Positions 55,585-64,000 of a DNA stretch of 64,000 nucleotides are shown here, in pieces (position 1 is the first letter of the stretch; the number at the start of each line of letters is the position of its first letter). Below the pieces are notes generated by a model that saw only the letters and a list, made by a program, of their open reading frames with translations, was not told the origin of the DNA and made no database searches. The translations under genes and the position numbers were made by a program. Source of the stretch: Zymoseptoria tritici IPO323 (Eukaryota > Ascomycota > Dothideomycetes > Mycosphaerellales > Mycosphaerellaceae); contig NC_018212.1 of assembly GCF_000219625.1 (NCBI RefSeq), positions 1,178,001-1,242,000 of the forward strand. Direction: 5' to 3'.

Positions 55585-56635
55585 CTTCGCCGAAGAGGGC
55601 GGAACAGCTCGGTGCAGCGAATGCGCGGCTTCGAGGCTGACATTCCCGGAAACGGCAGCAAAGGCGAGCAATTGGATCGCAGAGAACGAAGATAAAGACA
55701 GATGATCGCCTTGGCCGCTGGAGTGTATGAAAGTTGGGGGCTTCGAACGGAGCGATTCGCTGCGAGGAGACGAGTTGAAAGGAAAGAAAGAAAGAAGGGG
55801 AAAATCCACATCATCTTCAATGTCAAACCACATGCAGTCAGCACGCAGTCGACATGCAGTCACAATGAGGTTGCCTTGCTGACGTGTCCGATAGTTTGAT
55901 GGTCATTGTATACAACGTGCCTGCGGCGACGTCACTAGAGGCCGCCTTTGCAGGTAAACGAACATGTACCTGAATTTCTTGGAAGATGTGGAGCTTACAA
56001 TACGTCGATGCGCTTAGCTGCATGACACCTTCGAACAGAGTCCTCAACGGGCGGGCCCGCACTGTTCGCCTCGCGGTGCTTGTAATAAATTTTACGACCG
56101 GCCTCAACGTGTAGGAGGATGTCGCTGGTAGTTCATCGGAAATGAAACCCCAGCGCAGCAGGCCTTCATGTTTCAGACGATAAACTGACGTCCAGCCTTA
56201 TGTATAAATCGTAAGCTGTTGGATATTCGAACCCGTCTAGATGGTGTCCTTCTGCGCGCGTGTGATACATTGCAGCGACGGCGTTGCTCCGAGCATCTCG
56301 TACTGCATCTCGTTCATTGTGCGATTTTCTGTGACCCGCTCGGCCACGAGGCGAGACAGGCTTCTTGGAGCACAGTAAGGCTCGCACTGGAGAACTCCGG
56401 CACGATCGAGAGGCATGTCTTGTGCACATCGCTGTTGGGGCCTTCCAGCTGATCCGTCTCCAGAGAGTTGTTTGAATGACATGCGTCCAGCACATTTGGG
56501 ATCCTAGCCGAGTCGAGAGCAGGTATACCCAAATGATCATCAGTGATCGGGCTTTCCGCTGGTCCTGGTGACGATACGGGCATAGTGAATGTGTAGCAGC
56601 AAGTGGAATGAATATCCTTTCCGACTCCCAAGAGT
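55585..56635. other. spacer between the zinc-finger and GT25 genes
   Basis: No gene supported. It should hold the zinc-finger gene promoter and leader and the 3' flank of the glycosyltransferase gene (both minus strand). Confidence 0.5.
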
Positions 56636-57967
56636 CTAATGTCCTGTCGATGTTGCCGCCTTCTGTTTCGCTCTGTGCTCTCGTCGCGGCTCACCATCCT
56701 TCGACCAATCAATGTAGTCCGTTTCGCCTGCCAGCAGCTTCGGGAAGTTGACCATCGTGGCCCATCGGATGTTGGGAGTGAAGCCTTCGTTGTCATAGCT
56801 TTCATCGCCGTTCTCGCCGGCGTTATTGAGCCCCGCGTCGATTGCCACTTTCCTATGGCTTTCGAATAGCGGAGGTTGTACGCTCAGACAAGTGTGACGC
56901 TTTCGTCTCTTGAAGCCATCGCACATGTGCTGGAACATCAGGTCCGTGGAGGACGTCAGTCGCACCACGGCGAGCTCGTGCAGGAAGCGCCTGGCACCTT
57001 GCTGCGACAGCCCATACGCGAAATTACAGACATTCCTCCGCCCGTGGGAGTAGACGCGAGTGTGGTTTCCATACTCATTCTTCAGAGCGTCTCCTCCAAA
57101 TTCGAATCGTAGATGTTGAGTTTCGGGCACAGTTTGATCGTCCTTGAATACAACCCGGTCGAGTGGCACTGTGGGGTTGGAATCGTCGTCGGTAGGCTGT
57201 GGAAGGTGACTGCCACAATGCCCGAGCCACAGCAGATCCCAGCGGTCGATATCTCCATATGGAGAGGTTTGCGATCTTGTTCGAGGTATTTCGCTGATAT
57301 CACGCTCTTCTTGCCCGGCTTGACCGGGCTGGATCAACAACTGCGAAGCTCTTCCAAAGTCCTGCATCTGCGACTTGATCCGGAGGTCCCAGTCAACGTC
57401 GTCTTCCAGAACAAGTGCCGTCGTAAGGTTTTGTTCCACGATCCTGGGTTTGTGTTACTCAGCCGCCCTTGCATGAGGATTTTGACCTCAGGACTTACAG
57501 TCTCAACGCATTCATATGCGCTCTCCAGCTACCGTATGACTTGTCGCTCAACTTGAACTTTTCGTCGTGGGGAGGAAGGGCGCCCTTGTTGACCTCAGTA
57601 ACACCATCAACGTATTCGATGTCGAGGCCAGTAAAGGCAGATGCCAAGGACATGGCATCTCGGTGATCGGTTCGTGACGGGAGACTGATCACGAAGATCT
57701 TCTGAAACTGCACGACGGTCAGCATTTGGACGAAGACATCTGGCTGCCACAGCCACGAACCCCGAGAGTCGAATTCGATGCATCTTGGAGGAGGCGGTCA
57801 TGATCGTAGCCACGACTCCTGCCAGTTGCGATGTCCAGCGGATTGTAGGAGGGAGAACGAGAGCTCAAGAAGACGAGAAGGATGATGATGAGCCCGCCCG
57901 CTCCGAGCGTGAGGCCGCGCGTCGATGGGCTGAACATGTTGGACTTCTGGGACAGTGAGAGAGCCAT
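56636..57967 (-). CDS. GT25-family glycosyltransferase, type II membrane protein
   Basis: Exons 57967..57761, 57707..57499 and 57443..56636; introns of 53 and 55 nt; 407 residues. The first intron has the less usual donor GTTCGT but a good GCTGACC branch site, and splicing gives STLG|FQKIFVISLPSRTDHR, the family N-terminus. A single hydrophobic anchor (GLTLGAGGLIIILLVFL) near residue 20 predicts a Golgi/ER type II protein. Other landmarks: LASAFTGLDIEYVDGVTE, SYGSWRAHMNALR, the metal-binding-like LVLEDDVDWDLRI, and WDLLWLGHCG. GT25 enzymes transfer galactose or glucose to glycans or proteins; the acceptor here is unknown. Confidence 0.88.
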
Positions 57968-58659
57968 GCTATCCGCAAAGCATGGCTCGATGATGGGAGA
58001 AAGGAGAAGGACATATTTTGTCGATCGGCGCTCGAGCAGTGACAAACAAAGTGTGGATTGGTGAGACTGACGCGGCGGAAGGAAGTGCATGAGGCGGTTC
58101 GATTGGATGAGGTCGTCTGCCGGCGCTAATTCATGCTCCACAGATAAGGTTCACTGGTTCGGTTGCTTCGGCTGATGCTTGAAGCGGCACAGCGCTTGCC
58201 CTTTACGACCACGATTGGCGTTGACGTGAGCATTGCCAAGATGATACAGTAACGTGCAACGGAGAATATTCGCGGTACAAGTGCGACTCGAAGATGTTGC
58301 AGTCACCGTCCAGGGCTACACAAAGACGATTACATTAAGAGGCGGAGATTGCCTTGTCCACGATTCAAACCTGGAAAGATTGCTGTGATGTGCTGAATCG
58401 TGGCAATGAGGGGGGCCCCTTGTTGATACTTTGACTAAGGTAGGTTGAATTCTTCGTTCCTCGTACACCGGCTTGTAAGCCCATATGCGCCCGCTATGCA
58501 GACACAACCCAATCTCATGTAGTACAAGAGTCTTCATTCCTGGTGCAATGCTCCAAGCCAGCAAATGCCTGCATGCGCCCGCTACGCAGTTTCCAACAGA
58601 CACCATCGTTCTATCTTATGCAGTACAAGAGCCGCCTGACAATGCTTTGGCCCCAGACC
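57968..58659. other. spacer with a short diverged direct repeat
   Basis: No gene recognised. Holds the GT25 promoter and the 3' flank of the polyproline-protein gene. A diverged repeat lies at 58484-58631. Confidence 0.5.
58484..58631. repeat. diverged direct repeat, two copies about 90 bp apart
   Basis: ATGCGCCCGCTATGCAG (about 58484-58501) recurs as ATGCGCCCGCTACGCAG (about 58573-58589). Each copy is followed 18-40 bp later by ATGTAGTACAAGAG or ATGCAGTACAAGAG. It looks like a degraded tandem duplication downstream of the polyproline-protein gene. Confidence 0.65.
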
Positions 58660-59595
58660 TTACGAGCCACCAGAAGTCGTTGCTGCCGGGGCACTGGCAG
58701 ATCCCTCCGAAGTGACTGTGACGCTCACGCTATCCTGCGCACTCTCAATGCCACCTGAAATCATAGCCCAGGCACCGACATCCCTTGAAGTAATCGCCGC
58801 CGATGACGTCGGAGTTGGAGCATCCACAATCTGAGTGGACGTCAGGACCTTCATGCTCGGCTGGATGATGTTTCCAGAAGGATCTGCGGTCAGGAGCTTC
58901 ACGCTCGTGACGGTCGAGCGAGTTGGCGTGATTGTCACCAACGCGATTGGGGAGGAAGTGCTGGAGACGTTGCTCAGACCTGCGAGAGCACTGAGGATGC
59001 CAGAGGCTACGAGCTTAGCATCTGTGGTTGTGGACGTTGTGGACGCTGCAGAGGTGCTCGAGGTCGGAGTGACCGTGATGCTGCCCGCATTGGCACTGGG
59101 CATGATGATGTTGAAAGTTGGGCTGCTGCTGTCGCAAGCGCAGTCCGCAATCGTCGTGTTGCTTTGCGACCAGGAGAACATGCCGCTCGGTGCGTTGTAG
59201 TACATGCCGAAGATGGTGTATGCAAAGAGGAGGGTGCTCTCGAAGAAGAGGACGAGGACGAAGACGATGAAGATGGGCATCGAGAGGTGGACTCCTCGTC
59301 TTGGCTCGCGAGGAGGAAGGTAGTACTCGTGGTAGAATTGCGGAGGTGGAGGAGGCGGAGGTGGCGGCGGTGGTGGCGGCGGTGGTGCAGGTTTCGGCGC
59401 GACGCCCATGAGGGTTGAGAATCGTGGTGGTGGTTGATCCTTCTTATCGTTGAAGTCCTCTGCCTCGGTCTCGTGGAAGTGGCCTTTTTTCATGTCTGCT
59501 CCTTTGCCGTCGTCGAACGATGGCGCGCGACCGTGCTGATCGTCATCCTGCATGTTCTCGTTCACACTCATTTCGAATTCTTCTTGAAACGCCAT
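58660..59595 (-). CDS. single-pass membrane protein with a polyproline tract, unknown function
   Basis: Single exon, 311 residues from the ATG at 59595. An acidic N-terminus (MAFQEEFEMSVNENMQDDD) leads to a run of about 15 consecutive prolines after VAPKPA, then YHEYYLPPREPRRG and one hydrophobic helix (MPIFIVFVLVLFFESTLLF). The remaining 170 residues are Ser/Thr/Ala/Val-rich, with NTT and a Cys pair (CACD) just after the helix, resembling O-glycosylated wall-facing tails. The topology suggests a cytosolic polyproline region, which could bind profilin, SH3 or WW domains, and an extracellular mucin-like part, as in fungal wall sensors. The family is not recognised; function is inference. Confidence 0.7.
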   Translation of the reverse strand: MAFQEEFEMSVNENMQDDDQHGRAPSFDDGKGADMKKGHFHETEAEDFNDKKDQPPPRFSTLMGVAPKPAPPPPPPPPPPPPPPPQFYHEYYLPPREPRRGVHLSMPIFIVFVLVLFFESTLLFAYTIFGMYYNAPSGMFSWSQSNTTIADCACDSSSPTFNIIMPSANAGSITVTPTSSTSAASTTSTTTDAKLVASGILSALAGLSNVSSTSSPIALVTITPTRSTVTSVKLLTADPSGNIIQPSMKVLTSTQIVDAPTPTSSAAITSRDVGAWAMISGGIESAQDSVSVTVTSEGSASAPAATTSGGS

Positions 59596-60657
59596 GTTGA
59601 GATTTGGGAGACGAAAGTGCTCGAGGTGCGAAAGGCAGACTTTTATGTTCGTCGACGTCGTGAATGTCGTAAGTGTCGTGAGTCGTGAATGTGCGATTTG
59701 CCAGAAATCGCTGAGTAACGTCGTGGTGAATGTCGCTGGAAATGAATTCAACGAGCACTAAGAAGGAAATGAAGCGGCCAGCGCGGTGGATGAGCAATCG
59801 TTTAAAAGTGTTGTACAACAAAGATTGTGCAACAGAAAGAGAGAAAGAATGAAAACCCCATCGAACAACAGTATTGTGTCGTAGAAACAAAGAAACAACC
59901 AGAACAACGCCTTTCGTGCGGAGAGAGCACAAGCTGAAAGAACGAAGGAAAGATCGCGCATACTCACTCACGCCGCCAGAACGCCTGCAAGTATATCGAT
60001 GTGTAGTGTAGCCATACGGCCGCCGTGTTTCACATGTTTTCTCGCTTGTCGCTTGCGGTACCACGGCCAGTGGTCGGAAATGTAGACCACCTACGCCGCA
60101 TCGCAAAGTCGCTCGATTTCGATGCATCAGAAATGCACGTACGATTGCAATGCTTCGCTGTCGATGACAGGGCGAGTGTTGTCGAGGTGAGGTTTGTCGT
60201 CCTGGTTTCACTTTGGGCAAAAGGCTCTGAGATGAGTGAGCTGATTGGCGCTGCTATTTTTAGCACCAACTTCGAAACACGTGCAGCGCTTTACCTCGCG
60301 TCTGTTCTTCCGCCGTAACACGAGCAGCGACTGTGCCGTGGTGTAAAATGGAGACTGCCATGTTCCAGGCCAGCGGGGCTCGCAGGAAGTCCATCGGATT
60401 GCTCACGGCGGCTCTCCGGCGTGTGCAACAGCTCTGCAACTGGCCGACCACAACGGTAAGGACCAGCTCGACCAGAGTGCTTTCTTCATTGCGCATTCGT
60501 GATTTGAGCTGAAAAGAACTCAATGCCATGAGCACCAGGGGCTTGTAACATCGTCTCCGAGCCTTGTCCTCATTTTCGAGCCGTTCTGTGATAAGTATAT
60601 CCATCAATAGACTGTCGTGAAGTCATAATCATGCATCCTCCATCCGAAAGAATGGTA
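59596..60657. other. spacer between the polyproline-protein and DUF1749 genes
   Basis: About 1.06 kb with no convincing gene on either strand. It should contain the polyproline-protein promoter and the hydrolase 3' flank. Confidence 0.5.
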
Positions 60658-61632
60658 TCAAATCCTGGCACTCGTTGTCGTCATCAAGCTTCCATCGTCA
60701 ATACGGCCGATATAGCCAACAACGCGCCTGACAAGATCCTGCACGACATCTTCCGCGCTGGAATTGCAGTTGTGACTTGCGCCGGGGATAACGCCCCCGT
60801 TGACTTCATCAACGCTACTGCCAGCTTCTTTGACCACGCTGGACCACGTCTCGAACAGCTTCTGCTTGTCCACAGAGCTCGGCATACTCTCGTCACTGCC
60901 GCTGAGCAGAACAAGAAGAGGTGAAGTCGGTGGCAGCTTGCCGAAAGTAGTATTCAGTCGTGCCGTGGGAAGGTCGCTTGAAAAGTAATCATCCGCACCA
61001 TTGTGATCAGGTGCCGGAGAGGAAACATCAAGCCATCTTTGCGCCGTGATCGCGATTCGACCAAATACAGGCTTCGTGAGACGATTCGGCATGGAGTCCC
61101 GTGACTGCTTTTCTCTGCACATTTTCAACGCGAGCTGGTCCGCTTCTTGCTTGAATGCGGCCGGAAGCTCGTTATCCAACGCCTCTCTGTCCGACACTGG
61201 CGCTTGCAAAATGATGCCATCGACAGCAGGTCGCTTGTCAGCGCCCTTGCCCACGAGGTATTCCATGCAGTCCTGACAGCCGGTCGAGTGTCCCATGATC
61301 ACAATCTTGCCGCCTGGTCTCCTTTCCTTCAGGTATGTTATGATTTTTGACATGTCTTTCGCATCTCTTTCTATGCTTCCGACTCCCCACCCCAGTCCAG
61401 CTGAGCCGAGCGATGCTGTGACGAGCGTCCATGTTGGACCGAGGGCTTGTGCGATGGAGAAAGGGTACAGAGTGGCGTGCAAGGTGTCGTACATACCGCC
61501 GACCCATAGAACGGTGTCGATGTTCAAGGATCGCACCAGCGGCTTGGATGGTTCGAAAGCGCATAGATTTGGTGGGACGAAGTGAAGTGTGCCGGGCGTC
61601 GAGGTCGCCGATGGAGCGCCTTCTGACTCCAT
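60658..61632 (-). CDS. alpha/beta hydrolase, DUF1749 (SidJ/fusarinine-esterase-like) family
   Basis: Single exon, 324 residues from the ATG at 61632; the frame is open further upstream without another ATG. The nucleophile elbow is VIMGHSTGCQDCMEYL. Other family features: VLWVGGMYDTLHATLYPFSI, AQALGPTWTLVTASL, VDGIILQAPVSDREAL, and the terminal histidine region VIPGASHNCNSS. DUF1749 proteins include esterases that hydrolyse siderophores such as fusarinine C, but the group is broad and most members lack a known substrate. It shares a 195-bp divergent promoter with a broken GNAT gene. Confidence 0.85.
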   Translation of the reverse strand: MESEGAPSATSTPGTLHFVPPNLCAFEPSKPLVRSLNIDTVLWVGGMYDTLHATLYPFSIAQALGPTWTLVTASLGSAGLGWGVGSIERDAKDMSKIITYLKERRPGGKIVIMGHSTGCQDCMEYLVGKGADKRPAVDGIILQAPVSDREALDNELPAAFKQEADQLALKMCREKQSRDSMPNRLTKPVFGRIAITAQRWLDVSSPAPDHNGADDYFSSDLPTARLNTTFGKLPPTSPLLVLLSGSDESMPSSVDKQKLFETWSSVVKEAGSSVDEVNGGVIPGASHNCNSSAEDVVQDLVRRVVGYIGRIDDGSLMTTTSARI

Positions 61633-61827
61633 TGCAGGTCGTGTGGTACTGGTGTCGAAAGGTATTCCACTACGAAGATGCACAGTGAAGATGAGTGCCT
61701 GTGTGCTCGAAGTTTGGGGCTTTGGAGGTCGTCGAGCCGTCGGACCTGCCTCCGAGCCCGCGGTTTTACGCTCCGTCGCTCCCAGTGGTTCTCACGAGAA
61801 ACCAAAATCCTCAATACGCGGGCCACA

Positions 61828-62307
61828 ATGGCGACTGACAACGAAACCGCAACTCCTATGAACATCAAACCTGTTGGCTGGACACATCCCGATGCTACTG
61901 CTCTACGAGAGGCTAGCAAGAGATCGACGGCTTGCGTCCAATTGGCCCCGGTGTAGCCGCATCCGCTGCCAATGTTCCGATCTTCCTAATCGCATACGAA
62001 GGAGACGAGCCCGTCGGTTGCGGAGGTCTACGACCGCTCTGTGATCAAGGTTTACCAGGACAGGCAGAGATCAAAAGGATGTACGTTGTGCCTTCTCGGC
62101 GAAGGTCCGGTGGTAGGCCACTCCATACTGCAAGCTCTCGAACAATCTGCCAAGGACAACGGGTGGATGACTCTCAAGGTCGAGACTAGTAGGGCGATGA
62201 CACAGGCACGGAGGTTCTATGAGAAGCACTCGTACGTACCGTGTGCTATCTTCGGACGTTATGAGGGCTCCGATCACAGTGTCTGTTACGAGAAGCATCT
62301 GGCTTGA
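61828..62307 (+). pseudogene. GNAT-family N-acetyltransferase gene with two frame breaks
   Basis: Starts MATDNETATPMNIKPVGW (61828) and ends SVCYEKHLA, stop at 62307, but the family-like sequence runs through three frames. The first break is near 61915: the opening frame continues to a stop, while GLRPIGPGVAASAANVPIF and LIAYEGDEPVGCGGLRPL continue in another frame. The second is near 62105-62115, after MYVVPSRRRSG, with GHSILQALEQSAKDNGWM and ARRFYEKHSYVPCAIFGRY in a third frame. No GT..AG segment fits either position. The acetyl-CoA-binding region (IKRMYVVPS then R-R-x-G-x-G) is at the second break. It is a recent pseudogene or carries sequencing/assembly errors; RNA reads would tell. Confidence 0.7.
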
Positions 62308-62788
62308 TGCACATCAACGGCAGAGTGAGTTGAACGCGTCGTTGTCGACAGTTACGCTGACCGTAGCGTAACACTATCGGGGATTCACGATGAGCTCTGC
62401 TCCGCCGAGACGATCACAATCTCAAATTGTATAATCGAGGGACCGTCCCTATAACCTTTTGTCCACTGCCCAGATCTTCAACATCAGCGGCCCGTTTCAG
62501 CTGCTTGTGTTTCCCTTCCATTGGCCGTTCTCGGCCCACGACCGCATTTCACTCGTGATTCCCACAGCCCAGAATCCAAGCATCAGTGACGGCATCTGCG
62601 TGACCATCCTTGGTCATGCGCTGTTGCCAAGTCATAGGGCTGATGATGGCAGTGCATGCAGGAGCAATCTAGGCATTGCTAGGTAGGCATACTGGAGCTC
62701 TCCTTCTGCCTTTCGAGCACACGACCTCTTCTTCTCAACAACTAACAACCCCCACAAACACTCACAAACACAACACACTCTCGCGAAC
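62308..62788. other. promoter region of the small stress-type protein gene
   Basis: No gene. The last 70 bp before 62789 form a C/A-rich leader typical of highly expressed fungal genes. Confidence 0.5.
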
Positions 62789-63270
62789 ATGGACTTCCTC
62801 AAGAACGGTCAGCATGCTCTCATGATCTCGTCCTTATGGCATCACTAACCTAGCCCAGCTGTCGGCGGTGACAACAACAATGAGAACCAGAACCAAGGCC
62901 AGCAGCAGCAGGGCGGCAACTCCAACGAGCAGCAGCAGGGCGGCGGCGGCTTCCTCGACGGCATCACCAACAAGCTCAACGGCGCCGCTGGTGGAGGCAA
63001 GGAGAGCGAGAAGAACGAGGACTACCTGGACAAGGGCATGTGATTGGATTGAAAGAGCGAGGTGCAGCAACACTAACACATCATACATCAGGTGTCGACT
63101 TCGTCCAGGAGAAGTTCATGGGACAGGGAGCGCAGGACAACGAGAGCGCCGTCGAGCAGGCCAAGGACGAGCAGATCTCCGACTTCATTCGCGGACAGTA
63201 CAAGAGCAAGACGGGCAGTGACATTCCGATTGAGGACAAGGCCACAGCTCTTGACAGGTCGACTGACTAG
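62789..63270 (+). CDS. small hydrophilic stress-type protein (Gln/Asn/Gly-rich, DDR48-like in fungal annotation)
   Basis: Exons 62789..62807, 62859..63035 and 63092..63270; 124 residues. It begins MDFLKNAVGGDNNNENQNQ, continues Gln/Gly-rich (GQQQQGGNSNEQQQGGGG), then FLDGITNKLNGAAGGG, KNEDYLDKGVDFVQEKFMG and DEQISDFIRGQYKSKTGSD. This is a widespread fungal family of short, disordered, abundant proteins, often named for DNA-damage or stress response; the biochemical role is unknown. The second intron starts with GC rather than GT (63036-63091, CACTAACA branch site, CAG end). It is needed to join DYLDKG to VDFVQEK. A GT donor two codons later would break the frame. Confidence 0.88.
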
Positions 63271-64000
63271 GACCTGGAAGCCGCCATCGAGCGTCCACCT
63301 CCACTCAAAGAGTACACGACATTGAGAGCTGCGGTGCTTATAATCTTGGCGGTCTGGAATGTTTGGGATATTCATTACAACCGCACCCATGGTCTCTGTT
63401 GCTAAATTACGGCTGGGAAACGGTAGGTAGCACGCAATATGAGCATCGGATCAACACAGTTGGCATCGTGTTGCTTTCCAGCCTGAGCTTTCAAAAGTCT
63501 TTCATCACGGAATTGCTCGCTTAAGATTGATGTGCCGTTCACAGGAAGCAGCGCGGATATTCCAGCCTTGGGACATGGCGAGGGGAGTTGGGACCCTGAT
63601 CTGGCAGCAATATGCTTTGAAGTAAAGCTCTTGTACCAAGTGAGTCATGTTGCCCGTCTACGTACTGTTTACGCAAGCATGAAGTATTAGGAGGATTGTT
63701 CAAGCTTAATGCTCTGACTCGGAGACCGGGAGAATCTAGCACTTCTCACTTTCAAGAATCGTGTGTTCTTCGAAACACTCTGATGCATCCCATGCCAGTA
63801 TCCAATATGAAGCAGACGTTATCGAGCCGTCGACTAAGACCCAACTTACTAGATAGCACTCGACCGTATCGCCTGCAAATGACAGGGCGAGGTCAGCGAG
63901 GCGCTACTTGTTGGACTTCCTTGTCGAATTGTGGATCAAACATACCTGGCATGAAACTGGAGCTTCATGTGCCAATTGAAGCATCAGTGGTGCCTGAGGT
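63271..64000. other. window end; no gene recognised
   Basis: About 0.7 kb downstream of the stress-type gene. Short open frames on the minus strand lack family likeness. A neighbouring gene may begin or end beyond the window. Confidence 0.4.

Noticed and set aside
2894..55863. Secondary-metabolite gene cluster around the monooxygenase
   Set aside because: No polyketide synthase, NRPS, terpene cyclase or pathway regulator lies nearby; flanking genes are unrelated housekeeping or secreted-protein genes.
1..64000. Intact transposon, RIP-mutated repeat, CRISPR array or prophage-like element
   Set aside because: No transposase, reverse transcriptase, terminal repeats, strongly AT-rich RIP block or regularly spaced repeats were seen; the sequence is eukaryotic throughout.

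Overview
The window reads as a gene-dense chromosome segment of a filamentous ascomycete, most likely a Dothideomycete of the Capnodiales/Mycosphaerellales type. That placement is inferred from overall protein character; no marker was searched. Genes lie on both strands and are broken by short spliceosomal introns (mostly 49-80 nt) with GT..AG ends and CTAAC/CTGAC-type branch sites. No tRNA, rRNA, CRISPR array, intact transposon or bacterial-style operon was found. About 30 genes are supported; exon boundaries come from frame continuity, splice signals and family alignment from memory.

0-14 kb: a 5'-truncated Dal5-type MFS permease, UMP/CMP kinase (ura6) with a frame-displaced N-terminal extension, an Avt3/Avt4-type vacuolar amino-acid transporter, a 3-carboxymuconate cyclase-type beta-propeller, a zinc butanediol dehydrogenase-like enzyme, a METTL13-like lysine methyltransferase and a Baeyer-Villiger-type flavin monooxygenase.

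15-25 kb: a secreted carbohydrate-active stretch with a GH76 alpha-1,6-mannanase, an 809-residue secreted protein carrying PPxY-type repeats, a PAN/apple-like Cys domain and a C-terminal CBM20 starch-binding domain, and a GH5 cellulase. Large gene-poor spacers with small repeats separate them.

25-42 kb: mainly housekeeping genes: SmB and ribosomal protein L11 (uL5) head to head, an F-box protein with a Cys/Asp-rich insert, ornithine aminotransferase, a LITAF-domain protein, a lone 2Fe-2S ferredoxin, eIF3b, an adenosine-deaminase-like N6-methyl-AMP deaminase, a DEK_C/SWIB chromatin protein, a dUTPase/dCTP-deaminase-family enzyme and a small secreted protein.

44-64 kb: a CDH-cytochrome/DOMON-b561 membrane redox protein, a large cation/Ca2+ exchanger, condensin subunit CAP-H (BRN1), a zinc-finger protein, a GT25 glycosyltransferase, a polyproline membrane protein, a DUF1749 hydrolase beside a frameshifted GNAT gene, and a small stress-type protein containing a probable GC-AG intron.

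No wholly new multi-gene system is evident. The most distinctive items are the PPxY/PAN/CBM20 secreted protein, the E-box palindrome upstream of the GH5 gene, the frame-broken ura6 extension, the in-frame stop-free intron of ornithine aminotransferase, the Cys/Asp-rich F-box protein and the two-frameshift GNAT gene.
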